The notes: a model not told the origin generated them from the letters alone. DNA of 31,433 nt from Gnetum montanum (GCA_015680685.1 MNCI01034769.1:180162-211594), one strand, 5' to 3'. Counted from the first letter of the stretch, positions 20,831 to 31,433 are shown. Numbers and translations: made by a program.

Positions 20831-21417
20831 TCAGGTGAACCTGCATTGGTACTCTTCTATGTTATCATTTGCAACTTGGAAGGGTAACTCGGCCCACGTT
20901 GTTTCTTCGTTTGGAGTGATTTCAGCCTGTTTAGGCATTTCAGTTTGGACAGGGGCTTGGTTTTCAGAGATTTCAATCTTTAAACCTTGTTCCACTCCTA
21001 GGTTGTTTATGACTTGGAAAGCCACTTCATCGCCATGGATTCCCACTTCCCCTCCTGTGTAGGGTAAGTGGATTTCCTGGTGTATTGGTGAAGAAATCAC
21101 CTCAGTTGGACCAACCATGATCTCCCTAGGATCAGGTTGAACCCAGGAATTTTCTCTACCATGATGAATACTATGCTTGTGGGGAATTGGTCCCCTACCA
21201 CAAAGTTGATGTGGATAGTTCCCTTTACCACTACCCGTGCTCCATTGAACGATTTCAGACAGGAGGTTGCCGTGGGCTTGATTTGATCAACCAAACCCAG
21301 TTTGTCCACTATTGGAAATGGAATGACATTTGTAGTGGCCCCATCATCAACAACGTGTACACTTCGGATCTTGTATTGGCTAACTTGAATTGTGATGAAC
21401 ATGAACGCTGTTATCAC
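20831..21417 (-). pseudogene. pro: Aspartic protease and linker of the giant element
   Basis: The retroelement protease cuts the Gag-Pol polyprotein. The minus frame shows VHVVDDGATTNVIP, whose DDGA corresponds to the catalytic D-S/T/D-G-A signature. The closing FNLILGRSWL motif lies about 80 residues later. A frameshift in 21097-21118 leads into a linker with IHQEIHLPY and GIHGDE, the segment that normally follows PR in Tat elements before RT. The linker frame stops at 20831-20833, next to array C. From here to the RT frame is about 9.6 kb. Confidence 0.85.
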
Positions 21418-21807
21418 CTAACCCTTTTCAAGGTCATCCTTAATGGACTTATCATGAAACATCAACTAGGCTGGCCGCAGTTCCTTGGCCATAGAGGAAA
21501 GCATGACAATGTGTATCTCTTTCTCCTCTGCTAGCATGTTTTCATCAACCGATATGGATGTTAACATTTGAACCATGTCCTCACAGTGTGCAGTGGAAGT
21601 CATTACCAAGTCATACAGGCTTAGAGTTGTATTTTTCTATTTCAGAACCTATTTAACTTGGGTGAGGGCATTGAGAAGATCCTACTCACCATCTTTTTGT
21701 TTGTTACCTCTTTCCTCCTCCATTCATCCTAGGAGACAAATTTCCCGAGGAGGGGCATTTTCAGTTTAGGGATTATGCTTTCTTAGGCGGTATGGTGAAA
21801 ATTTCTT

Positions 21808-24093
21808 CTATGTGGAATTATCAGTTGCTAACAATGAGGGGGCCATGGGCATCAAGGACAAGGGGGTATGCTTAGGGGGACCTAAATCGGCACATTCCCT
21901 AGCCATCTTGTCCACCAAACACTCTTCCCATTTTTTTGAATGGGGAGGCTGTGATGCTATTTTTGTTGCCTGGCTTTGTGTGGTAGAGGAACTTGATTGT
22001 TTTGGCACCTTAATAACGAATGGTGCTAGTGGTGTTGGCATGGGCAGTGTAGCTTTGAGCACAAAGGGTGTAGGGGCGGATGTCTGAAGAGGGACCTTGA
22101 GGACAAATGGTTGTTGCAATGTCATTTTTGTCATTGTCGAGGTTGCTGCATTTCGAGGAGGGACATGCATCACAAATGGTTGCTGTGGTGGTTCTGATTT
22201 TCCATAAATGCCAACGACATTGATTGTGTACCTTGTGTTGTTGGCATTTAGGAGATCCTTGTAAACATGCATTAATTGGTTTTTAGGGTGAACAAGACTA
22301 ATTTTGTCTAGGACTAGCTTGCCCTGATTGATCATGCATTGGATATTATCTTTGAACACTAAACAGTAGTCCATATCATGACCACACAGTTGGTGATAGT
22401 TATAGAAATGTTCCAGCCTGAAGTTTTTAGGAATGGATGGATCATTGGGCGTGGCCAAGGAGGGGTTCCTAAGAAGTTTGCAATACCATTGATGTCATTT
22501 AATTGCTTCCTCTAACATCCATTTATGCTATATATACCCAGCTCCCAACAGTTGCTTCAGAAGTTCTGAAGGCTTAACAGGTAAAGGGATGTATTTGGAG
22601 TAATCCTTACGCTTGAAGTTGGGCTTAGGTTGTGTTGATGCCTCAAGTGTTGATGTCGATGCCTTAGGTGCTGATGTTGAGGTGCGATCCTTACGTGGTA
22701 CTAGTTTAAAGCCTTGCCTGTTAGGGACATGGAAAAGACATAGATGATAGTGTATGGCCATTGTTGCAATAATAGAGATTCAAATCTGAACGTTATCAAA
22801 TGTGTGTTAGGATTGCCCTCCCCATTGTATTTTGCAAATTGGGGAAGTGGCATCCTAGGGGGAAACGTAAGCATGGGAACGACCGGGCTGATGGGGTCTT
22901 CATGGTAAAAGTCCATGACCTATACCATGTAAAAACCAGTGACTTTGAGATGTTTGATTTCCTCAGTAATGGTCTGGATAAGTTGAAAAGCTTGATCCAG
23001 ACCTAGGAACATTGTAGATGATTATAGGGCTGCTTGAGAAACTATCATATGCAACACTATTAGTGGTGTTGTAGGGGCAATGACCTAACCCATGGGGGGT
23101 GCTGTTGGGGCTGCTCCGCAAATTGCACTGCCTAGGCCATCAAACACCTAGTGGGTGGTGTTGTTGGTGCGATGGACGCTAGTAGCACTATGGGGTTGAT
23201 AGCTTGCTTAGTTGGCAGGATGGCCCACAACCCTGCGCTGGGTTATGCTATGTGCAAAAGATGGTGTGCTTGGGATTGCACGTAGTATGATACCTGAGAT
23301 GGTTTTGTAATAGATAAAGAAGTGGTTGGTGCCCACCACTCGTTGAAGATTGGGTTAGCCACTGGTGGTGGGATAGGTGCAGACGAGGGACCAGAGGTGA
23401 AGCTCGCATGCGATTGAGATGTGGACAGATTGTGGACATATGACAACGTAGCTGTGACTGATGTTGGGTATGCTACTGGGGTAGACTGAGAAAGAAGGAT
23501 GACTAGGAATGAAGCTCAAGGGCCCCCTTGCTAGTACGTAGAAGGTACAAGATGGGTGCAGATTGTGGTGGGGTTGTGGTAACCACGAAGGGGGTAGAAG
23601 CAAAGAGCAGGTTTGACCGAAAGATAGTGGTGGGAGGGATGAATGTAGTGTAGGTCTGGCCATCACCCTTGGAGTGGGAATCCAAGTCTTCCTATCCAGC
23701 CTAGAACACTTCATTGTAATGAGATGTTGTGTCCCATTCCCTAGACCTACTGACTTGCATTAATTGGTCCAGGACCCATTGATATTGTTTAGTCAATGGG
23801 ATGATGACGTCAGGGGTAGGGATGAACTCCCTCTCATTCCAGTGGAGGAACTTGAAGTTACATTTGTCTTTGAGTTCTTGGTAGTTCAAGGGTAGATTTG
23901 CCTAGACTTTTACACAGAGGAATTCATATCGCTCTGTGTCTTGCACCAAGTGCTCGGGTGACAGGTGCCGCAGTCTAAGGGATTGACATGGTGCTAGCAC
24001 CGGGCTAAGTGGCTGTTCAAGACCTATCATGTTTTGGACCAAGTAGGGAACCTCTAGGTTCGAGGTGGTGGCGATAGTGGTTGCAGGAATCAT
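21808..24093 (-). pseudogene. gag: gag pseudogene of the giant element
   Basis: The ATG at 24093 is about 350 bp after the PBS. The N-terminal part (24093-23503) is in one frame with stops at 23902 and 23701. A Pro/Ser-rich stretch follows (23446-23243), then the gag core start (about 22916-22700; LPQFAKYNGEGNPNTHL, ending at TGKALN). The rest of the core is missing: the sequence jumps to a region like the gag C-terminus (YIPLPVKPSELLKQLLGAGY, about 22600). The Cys/His knuckle-like HFYNYHQLCGHDMDYC follows at about 22410-22360. The tail (about 22210-22000) has four PFVxKVP-like repeats. The internal deletion of roughly 100 residues would make the protein non-functional. Confidence 0.85.
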
Positions 24094-24426
24094 CTTTCGT
24101 TGTAAGGTAAAAACTATAAAAGAGAGAAAATGAAACTAGGTACACTAAGGAGTTATGCCTACTACGCTAAGTAGGAGTGTTATGTTAGAGGATTTACTAC
24201 ATTGCATGAGGTGCAGGTAGCGTGGGGTAGTAAACATAGTAAACACAGTCAGGTACGTAATCAGTTGGAGGCTTTAGTCCTGTCGGGTCCCAAAGGAACC
24301 ATCATTGTGACTAGTCTACACCACACGGTGCATAGAAAACCACAAGGGTGTCACATCTACACTAGTAGATGACGGGGTACAGACAATGTGTAGGATTACT
24401 CATGATACACAGAAAATGCACAAAGG
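24094..24426 (-). other. Leader between PBS and gag of the giant element
   Basis: No open frame of note was found. The short palindromic words CTACGCTAAGTAG and GTAGCGTGGGGTAG (24160-24230) repeat the hairpin vocabulary of the LTR. Confidence 0.45.
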
Positions 24427-24443
24427 CCCTCCTTCTAGTGCCA
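24427..24443 (-). other. Candidate primer binding site of the giant element
   Basis: The minus strand reads TGGCACTAGAAGGAGGG, 5 nt from the 5' LTR edge, so it has the required TGG start and position. I could not match it to a particular plant tRNA 3' end; it may be mutated. Confidence 0.5.
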
Positions 24444-24448
24444 AAAAC

Positions 24449-26674
24449 TATAGTGATTGAAAACATCGGTGGCTGGAACATTGAGAGGTCATCGGACGTA
24501 CAGCCTAACCCTGAATCCATGCGAGGGTTGTGCTAGATGTAAACGGATGTGGGGTGCCATGAATGGTCTAGTTGATCAAAAAGGGAGTTAACCGGTGTAC
24601 AATAACCTTTCGTAAACATTGGTTTTAAAGATGTTATATGCCCATTGAACGATAAGCAGAAAATGTGAATTGACTGAGAATAATGCAAAACATGAAAATA
24701 ACAAAACAAGATGGAGCAGTTTTGAGTGAGAAAATGCACTGCCCCAAGATCAAGGGATCTAATCTTTGCTTGAGTGAAGGAGGTGTACAACAGATGGAAA
24801 TAGGGACAAGCATAGCTTACAACAAAGTAGTATGGTCACAGCTCCTTGAACTGCTGTCAACAGCTTGCTAACAAGGTCCTTCTGCTTGCCAGTCTACTTG
24901 CCAAGGCTAATTGCCAAGAAGCCAAAATGCTAGAATGCCAAACACCATCAAAAGCCAAGTATGCTAAAAAATGCTAGAAGCCAACCACAGGAATGATGAT
25001 TCCAAAAGCCAACTATGCAAAGACAAACATCCAAAATCCAACCATTTGAAGGTTGTTTGCTGGGGTATTGATAGGGCTAGGAGCAAGAGGAAAATGTGGT
25101 TTGGATGCCATGTGTCCTCGGTCCCACAAAGTGCAAACGTGATTATGTTGTGCTACTTTGTAATGTTAGATGTGGAACATGCTACACTGTGACCATACCG
25201 TTTGTGCTACATGTGCTAAAATCTAGTGAGCTGTTATGTTTGTTACAAAGAAAATTGCCAATAGTAAATGCAAAGTGGAGCCTATGCTCCAGGACTACGT
25301 CTTCCCTACTCTTGCGAGTAGGGTCAAGCATAAGAAAAACTTTGGGGATAGTTAGGGGATGTAAAACAAGGCAAACTTGTTGAGTTTTCTTGTTGGAGAG
25401 GTGTCGAGATGAGAGTAACCATTGCTAACAAGTTCTATAGCTAACTGAAGATGTCTTGAGGCTACTATGCGAGTGTTATGCTATTTATGCTATCCAATGT
25501 ATTAGCATAGCGTAAATACCCACATACTATGCTGTGCTATCCTGGGTAGCGTAGCCACTAGTCTTAGACAAAATCTTGCCTATAAGTTGAAAATACCTAT
25601 CTGAGGCCTAGCCAGACAAGCAATTGCAACCCTGTCTTTCATGCTAAAAGGTCTTGGGACCTGCTAAGTTCATCCTTGGGACACCTTGGTGTTTTGCATC
25701 CTCACCACGTTGTGCTATGCTATGTAGCATAGCATAGCATAGTAGCCAATATGACATGCATCCTCGCCTGATTTTGTAATGCTTTGTCAACAAATTTTTC
25801 TTGGAGCGTGAGGGTGAAGCAGGATAGTCAATATTGGAGCCCGAAGTGTGGCCAATTGAAATCCTCTTGTTGAAACCACTTGGTGGAGGACCTTCATGTA
25901 TTTTGTCCTTACTATGCTATGCTTTACTACGTAGCATAGCATAGCGTAGCACCTAGCTTGGCTTGGATTCTGACTTAATCTTGAAAATTTTTTGTCGCAA
26001 GATGTTAGCCATGTTTTGGCGTGTTAGCAAAGCAAACCTGTTTGTCAGTTGAAACATGGGCAAATGTACCTACTCCATTAGATCCATCTGAGTGGGTGTA
26101 TTGCTAGAGTGTATCCCTACTACGATGTGCTATGCTGGGTAGCGTAGCACTTAAGTGAAGAGGACCTTCGATGAAATTTACCATATTTTTGCTATGTAAC
26201 ATTGCTCATGCATCAAGGATGAAGTGGGGTCGATATCCCAAAGGACTTAATTATTCTTAATCTACATCTTCTGGGTGCAATCAGTCTCCCCAAGGCCTGC
26301 TATGCTGTGCAGCATAGTGTAGCGTAGCAGGCTCCTACAGTTAGAAAACTTACCAAACTGTTTTGTTCATCCTAAACACTTTTAGTAGCTCCTAGCCTGG
26401 TCCCTGGGTAGACCATTAGCTAGGTCAAGTGTCAAGCTGGGCAAGCTAGAGGGTGTAGCAAGCCTGTCAGCCTAGGAGATAGAAAATTTTCCAGACTGTA
26501 CGATCTACCCCTAGTGCCTCTTTCATGCAAACTGGCCTTGTGATTGGATGCCATGTTGACTATGCCACAGAGGGCGTTGTCTACATGGTCCAATGTGACA
26601 CCATGCTTGTGGGGACCCTTGCCCAAATTCTGGGACTGCTGAATCATGAGAATCCTGAAATTTATGGTGTTTCA
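24449..26674 (-). mobile_element. 5' LTR of the giant element (right copy)
   Basis: The 2226-bp repeat is collinear with 3720-5940. It begins TATAGTGAT next to the PBS and ends TGGTGTTTCA before GTTAC. The TATA position reads TATCAATA (25066-25073). U3 hairpins lie at about 25474-25557, 25703-25745, 25911-25952, 26118-26150 and 26297-26332. In the last 300 bp about 25 differences from the left copy were counted, nearly all transitions. Confidence 0.92.
25703..26332. repeat. Regularly spaced hairpins in the U3 (right LTR)
   Basis: Clusters start at 25703, 25911, 26118 and 26297, spacing 208, 207 and 179 bp, matching those in the left LTR. The one at 25911 has a perfect 12-bp stem, CTATGCTATGCT with AGCATAGCATAG, and a 9-nt loop. 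Confidence 0.8.
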
Positions 26675-26679
26675 GTTAC
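26675..26679. repeat. Target site duplication GTTAC (right)
   Basis: It matches 3715-3719 and directly follows the right LTR end. Confidence 0.85.
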
Positions 26680-26859
26680 TTAAATTGATCATAGTTCTAT
26701 TTGACATTCAATCATATGCTTAAGCAATCTCATCTATTCTCAATACTCCCAAGTGTGAAGCAGTATCTAATGTTAAAAGGAGAAAATATCAAAACACATA
26801 TGGTGATAAATCCCATATGCCAAATTATAATCTATATCATAATATGACTTGAAGACAAC

Positions 26860-27332
26860 ATGGCCCTACCAATGGTGCATGTGAATGATGGATCAAGATC
26901 CAATGTCATTTCATGGTCTGTTATTGAGTATCTCAGCTTGGAAGAATAGGTTACGCTCTCTAATTAGAACTTCTCATTAATTTCATCTAGTGAAGTTAGA
27001 GTAGACATCATAGAAGCAATTAAGTTACCTTTTTAGTAGTGAGGTGTATTACATTTGAAGTAATATTTGTTATTATTTGAGACTCCTTTGGAATAAATGC
27101 TATTGTAGGAAAACGTTGGTTAGCTTATCACCATGTTATCTCTTTTTCTTTGCATAAAGAGTTCCATTTTTCATGTAGGAATTATGGGGTAGTCCTTCAC
27201 ATAGACCTTAAAGTTCCCATCATATCATTAGTAGAGCTTATAGAAGATACTAGTCTAGGATCCCAACTTATATTAATTAAACTAACATCCACTAAACAAT
27301 TAATGAAAGAATCAAAGGCTACTATTTCATGA
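26860..27332 (+). pseudogene. Protease remnant of an older plus-strand Ty3/gypsy element
   Basis: The plus frame begins MALPMVHVNDGSRSNVISW, where NDGS sits at the place of the retroelement protease active site. After a frameshift near 27000 the reading ITFEVIFVII, DSFGINAIVGKRWLAYHHV and LHKEFHF follows, which matches the IVGRPWL...LHQ...KF end of a Tat-type protease and linker. Stops interrupt it. The giant element inserted about 180 bp upstream, so this element was probably its target. Confidence 0.65.
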
Positions 27333-29997
27333 TCATCGAACATCTATGAGTTCATTGACTTAGGATTTAGTGAGTTCGAAATTTTTGAGTTAGTTAAGAT
27401 TGTCAAGTGTCCTACTCGTTCGTAGGCTAAGGAAGCCCTAGAGAAAGCATATCTTTGTAAATATTTTTTTCCCTTATTTGTCTTCTTAAGTTTATTATTT
27501 TTATTAGTCTTTACATTTACTTTATCCACTTTTCTTCAGAATTTTAACTTACATCTTCAACATTATTACTTCCTTAACTTAGATTTATTTCTATTGTTAA
27601 CTACAATCATTAACATTATTTTTAATATTTATTTTGTATCACATACTCTTTCATTTTTGTGTTGAAAGAAAATCATAAAAATCATATATACAAGGAACCT
27701 AAAAAAACTCATAAACATAGAAAAATTAGAAAAACTATTTAAAAAATGAAAAAACTATAAATTATAAACATAGAAAACTAAAAGCCTTAAAAATATTTGT
27801 CCTTGTATCATAGTTCCATTTATCATAGCTAATAGTCTATAAAACATCCATAACAAATATATCCATTCAACATTCATCAATAAAAATATAAAATACAAAA
27901 ATATATTTTATCTAAAATCCCACCTTACTCTTTATAACATCCATCATCATGAGCCTTATCATCAGTAGAAAAAATCTTTTTCATCACTTTTGCATCTCTT
28001 GCATTCTTTGCATCATTGCCAAAACCTAATAGAGCCTCTACAATTGTGAAAACAAAACTAAAAAATATAAAATTTAAAAACATAAAATATAGAAAGATAT
28101 TAACATTAAAAAATAAAAACTATAAAGATACCAAGACTAGTGATAAACACAGATAAAAATAAAGAGATAAAAAAGTAAACTAAAAACTTTTCTTACTTTG
28201 TAGCTATGTCACTAGGACTAACATCATTCCCTTCCCCTCCTATGATTACAGCTAACATAGAGGCTTCATAACCAAACACATCAAGCAACATCTAGGTGAT
28301 TTATTTAGGTGAAAGGAATGGGTAGCATAGATCCTCTATTGGTAAAGCTAGGATATTAGAGATCATGTGGCTCTCAACACTAGGCTCTCTATCTATTCTA
28401 TGCTACTTCCTAGTGCCATGGACCTTTTTTTTTCTCTCCTTCCTTTTCGAATGCATACATCCTTCATATGCTTCTAATGTATCACAAATGTTCATTTTTT
28501 CAATGAACATGTTCCTTATTTTTCAACTCATCCTTTCTTTTCAAAGATATTATGTAAAGAGAAAGCTTCACTTTTTATAGATTAGCTTATTCCTCCTATG
28601 TTACTTATCCCACTTTTTTCATGCAGAAAAACTATCTCTTAACTTTATATTTAGAGCTTCCATGGTTGATATTTTATAACATTGTTTAGTATGGGAAACT
28701 ACCATAGTATCCAAAGAATCCCTTGCTAATAGGAGGAAGCCTTGGGATTATGATAAATTATTGCACTCCCATGTAGATCTACCTTTAAGTTCATCACTTC
28801 TTCCTTCAAATATTTAATCCTTGTGATTACTTTTTCTTCTCTTAGTCATTAACAACTCTATGGTAAGGTCCATCACCACATTAGATTGGCTCATCATAAG
28901 AAAATCCATATTCATGCCATATTGAGCAATGACATCCATTCTCTTTTGCAATTCAATCTCATCATGCAGAAGAGATTGTAAATTAAAAATCCATGATGAT
29001 ACCTTACCCTGATATGCTATAACTTAAACTTCTATAAAAATAGTCATCCATTACATTTCTAACTAATCAAGGAAGCTAGAAAATTTCTAATTATTAACCT
29101 AAATCAAAACAAAAATACAAAGATAGTATACATAAATATAGGTCAACTTACCATTTCTTGAGATGATCCTTAACTTCTTACTAATTTCATCAACCATGCC
29201 TTTGACTAGCTTCTCTTTATTCATATGCTTCCACACCAACCTCATAATATCTTACAATAAAATAGCAACAAAAAATATAAAAATAAATAAAACACAAAAT
29301 AAAAAATAAACCTAATCTTGTAACATAATAAAATTGTAACTAAATAAAAAAATAGCTTAACATAAGATAATAACCCTTTCTTCTTTAATATTTTCTCTAA
29401 CCATCTCATGCCAAATTCATTAGATATCTCTTTCTCCTAGGGTGGTAACCTAATTATCCTAGAAGGAGATGACATCTTAAACATGTTAATGTTATCTTAA
29501 TCATGATTTACAAAAGAAAATCATTAGTCATATTTGTTTTAAAATAGATTGCATTCTCATAAAATACTTAATAGTTTAAACTTTACCTCTATATCTTAGA
29601 TCAATGCTTAGTGCTTTTTCAAATAGTTTTTATGTCAAGGATTTTGTTTTGTATGCCATATTTGCCTCCTTCATTAGAGTAGGTTCACTTCTTAAGATAC
29701 CTTCAAACTTCCTTTAAATCTAGATATTACAAAAAATAAGTAATTTGGTACAAAATAAGAAAACTATCTTTAATTAATCGATAGAAAATATTACAATACA
29801 ATGGATTCTCCAATGTAAGGATCCAAACATACTCTCACACACTCACACTATTGCAAATCATGAGGCTCTACAATCTCACAAAAATTAACCTCAATATAAG
29901 TCTCAATCTCTAAATTAGATCTCACACACATAGATCTACAATCCCATGCAAGAGATAAAGAGCTATAAACAAGATCACATGAACACTTGACCTTAGA
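27333..29997. other. AT-rich region without recognisable genes
   Basis: Runs such as AAAAACTATAAATT (27700-28200) and simple A/T tracts dominate. Open frames are short and of low complexity (a Phe/Leu-rich one at 28365-28580 has no homology I know). It is probably decayed transposon sequence. Confidence 0.5.
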
Positions 29998-30489
29998 TGT
30001 GACATCCTGTCCTTGGATGTCATAAAAGCATGTTTTTTAATCTCTTAATTCATCACATTCATTTCATTCATAAGAATTATAATGGAAATATCATAAAATA
30101 CATGATAAATGATTAACTGGTATACAAAATAGGAAAGAAAAATTTTATTAATATAGAAGATAGTATTGTAACATCCTTTGGGTTATCTTTCCATGTTGCT
30201 TAAGTCGTAGAGGCAATCCAGCATTGCCACCATGGATAGGCTATTCAATGAAAGGGGTGATCAGTCCCTTATTTTTCTTCTTCACCTAGTTCCTGTTAGT
30301 TGCCTTTCTAGGCTTTACAACTCCATGTCGACACAATTTCTAAATCTAGCCTTAAATGACATAGTTCAAATCCATTCCCAAGGGATACATGAATAATTGT
30401 AATCCCTCATAATGAAGTACCCCTTCATTTGAAGTTTAATTATATTTTCATAGTATGTTTCCACCCTTAACAAGGAATGGGATGTTACA
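29998..30489. mobile_element. LTR of a third family (492 bp)
   Basis: It starts TGTGACATCC and ends GGGATGTTACA, inverted ends typical of an LTR. The first 25 bp also form a hairpin, TGACATCC-TGTCCTT-GGATGTCA. No matching 5-bp target duplication is visible (TTAGA before, ATCTA after). A related partial copy starts at 30705. Orientation cannot be decided. Confidence 0.6.
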
Positions 30490-30704
30490 ATCTACTTACC
30501 TTAAGCATCTAGCTTGTCCTCAAGTACTTATTCTATATCTAGCTACTCAGCTGTTACTTCTTCATTATGCTTCCAAAATTTAGCTTCTTTATCATCCTCA
30601 ATATCATTTATACAAAAAAAATACAAGAAATTATAACATATAATTTATTACATCAATAATAAATACAATTTATCATTGAATACCATGATGATCAAAAAGT
30701 TGGG
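30490..30704. other. Spacer between two copies of the third LTR family
   Basis: AT-rich, with no coding content recognised. It could be a shortened internal region of that element or older flank. Confidence 0.4.
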
Positions 30705-30919
30705 TATGACATCCCATCCTTGGATGTCATGAAAAATGTCAAATATACGCTATATTAGACATTATGCATAAGAATACAATATACCAAATGTCAAACATAT
30801 GTAACATTCAACATTATGTGTAGGAAGATAATAATAGGAAAAATGAAGAAAGAGAAAGAAAAGAATTCTTTATTGATATGAATAGTGTATCTAGGTCATT
30901 CTTTGAGAGTATTCCTTGG
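30705..30919. mobile_element. Partial second copy of the third LTR family, interrupted
   Basis: TATGACATCCCATCCTTGGATGTCA matches the start of 29998 in part (given here as the hairpin TGACATCC..GGATGTCA). Similarity continues to about TTATTGATATGAATAG (30880), then stops where another LTR begins at 30920. This suggests a nested insertion, with the rest of this copy beyond the window. Confidence 0.55.
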
Positions 30920-31433
30920 TGATGAGTGGCGAGGTACCCCTACACTCAACCATATGAATACGAGCATGCACGCGTGATCCGGTGGAACTCCGCAGATTAA
31001 ATGCCTTAACACCACAAGAAACACTTGGGGTTAATCATTCATTGTCTTCCCAGGCTTGCTTGTAAGTGTCACGGTGTATGGCTAAGCAAGTCTGAGGTAT
31101 GTGATTTTTTTGGTATTTTCAAGTTTATCTTCTAAGCTATGAGAGGAAAGGGTTGAGAAACTAAGCTAACTCTAACTAATGTCCTAAGTATAAATTAACT
31201 AACGTCAGCATCCGTTCCCACTTACCGGACACACCCTGAACTATGCAACTATGGCTTACCAAACGCTAATCGTTACTGGGATCACCACACGTAACGCAAG
31301 TGCTCGAAGTGGTCATACTGAGGCACCTATTTAGCTTAAGTGTGATAAGCAGCCGATTCCTTAGCTAGCCGTACACACCCGTGGGTGCTCGTAACTAAGT
31401 CGTACTTATCACACGTTCTAGCCTAGCAATGAG
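30920..31433 (-). mobile_element. Second copy of the TGATGAG LTR family (partial)
   Basis: It begins TGATGAGTGG and follows 1406-1930 with roughly 87% identity by eye. It includes CTTCCCAGGCTTGCTTGTA and GGGATCACCACACGTAACGC, and reaches the repeated AGCAGCCGATTCC block. There is no PBS on its left, so this edge is an element boundary: either the 3' LTR of a minus-strand element continuing to the right or a solo LTR. It is therefore a different insertion from the one at 1-2314. Confidence 0.88.

Larger units (their letters stand above)
3720..26674 (-). mobile_element. Giant (~22.96 kb) Tat/Ogre-like LTR retrotransposon, minus strand
   Basis: The ends are defined by two long direct repeats (3720-5940 and 24449-26674) and by matching GTTAC duplications. 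Reading on the minus strand the order is 5' LTR, PBS, gag, PR, spacer, RT, RNase H, second RNase H, integrase, 3' UTR, PPT, 3' LTR. A second archaeal-type RNase H between RT-RH and integrase is a hallmark of the Tat lineage, which includes Ogre elements of similar size. The spacer of about 9.6 kb between PR and RT corresponds in place to the Ogre intron but is far larger and carries an antisense spliced gene. The LTRs differ at about 8% in the last 300 bp (counted by eye, mostly transitions), so the insertion is old. All genes are broken. Confidence 0.93.

Noticed and set aside
23248-23714. Several overlapping minus-strand open frames in gag
   Set aside because: Most are alternative frames of the Pro/Ser-rich gag region; only the frames joining recognised gag segments were used.
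28365-28580. Plus-strand Phe/Leu-rich open frame resembling a membrane peptide
   Set aside because: It is in T-rich DNA where such frames are expected by chance; no start context or homology.
1406-31433. The LTRs at 1406 and 30920 as the two ends of one element
   Set aside because: The left copy has the PBS on its left, so it is a 5' LTR of an element extending leftward; the right copy has no PBS and its left edge is a boundary. They are separate insertions.

Overview
The window is intergenic DNA from a plant nuclear genome, almost certainly a seed plant with a large, repeat-rich genome. The signs are nested Ty3/gypsy LTR retrotransposons of the Athila/Tat branch, TATAAATA-type promoters, short GT-AG introns of 84-125 nt, and fragments of plant LRR receptor genes. 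The species cannot be named from the sequence. No intact host gene is visible. Everything that codes is decayed (stops, frameshifts, deletions).

Layout. (1) 1-2314: 5' part of a minus-strand Ty3/gypsy element: gag pseudogene, tRNA-Asp-type primer binding site, and a 909-bp LTR with TGATGAG/CTCATCA ends. (2) 2315-3714: AT-rich older DNA. (3) 3720-26674: one giant minus-strand LTR retrotransposon of about 22.96 kb, flanked by the 5-bp target duplication GTTAC and by 2.22-kb LTRs. (4) 26680-27332: remnant of an older plus-strand element with protease homology, probably part of the DNA the giant element landed in. (5) 27333-29997: AT-rich DNA with nothing recognised. (6) 29998-30489 and 30705-30919: two copies of another LTR family. 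(7) 30920-31433: a second copy of the LTR seen at 1406-2314, cut by the window edge.

Inside the giant element, in its own (minus) direction: 5' LTR, candidate PBS, gag (with an internal deletion), protease and a short linker; then a spacer of about 9.6 kb; then reverse transcriptase, RNase H, a second archaeal-type RNase H and integrase; then a 3' UTR with tandem repeats, a polypurine tract and the 3' LTR. The dual RNase H places it in the Tat/Ogre lineage. Its pol stays in one frame for about 2.6 kb but carries about 15 stop codons.

The main unusual finding is in the spacer between protease and reverse transcriptase. On the opposite (plus) strand, 16851-20057 reads as a multi-exon gene. Four short GT-AG introns, all phase 1, each join open frames; a fifth is possible. 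Two homopolymer indels and several stops have broken it. Antisense extra ORFs are known in some Tat elements, but as far as I know not as a five- or six-exon gene placed between PR and RT. Its introns would survive retrotransposition because the element's sense RNA carries them in the unspliceable orientation. The same spacer holds two oppositely oriented LRR-gene fragments and a TATA box sitting in the loop of an inverted repeat. Related short dyad repeats (GGTC..GACC or GGCC..GGCC) form arrays at three borders: RT/spacer, spacer/PR and integrase/3' UTR. The element's U3 also carries palindromic GCTATGCTA-type hairpins spaced about 207 bp apart.
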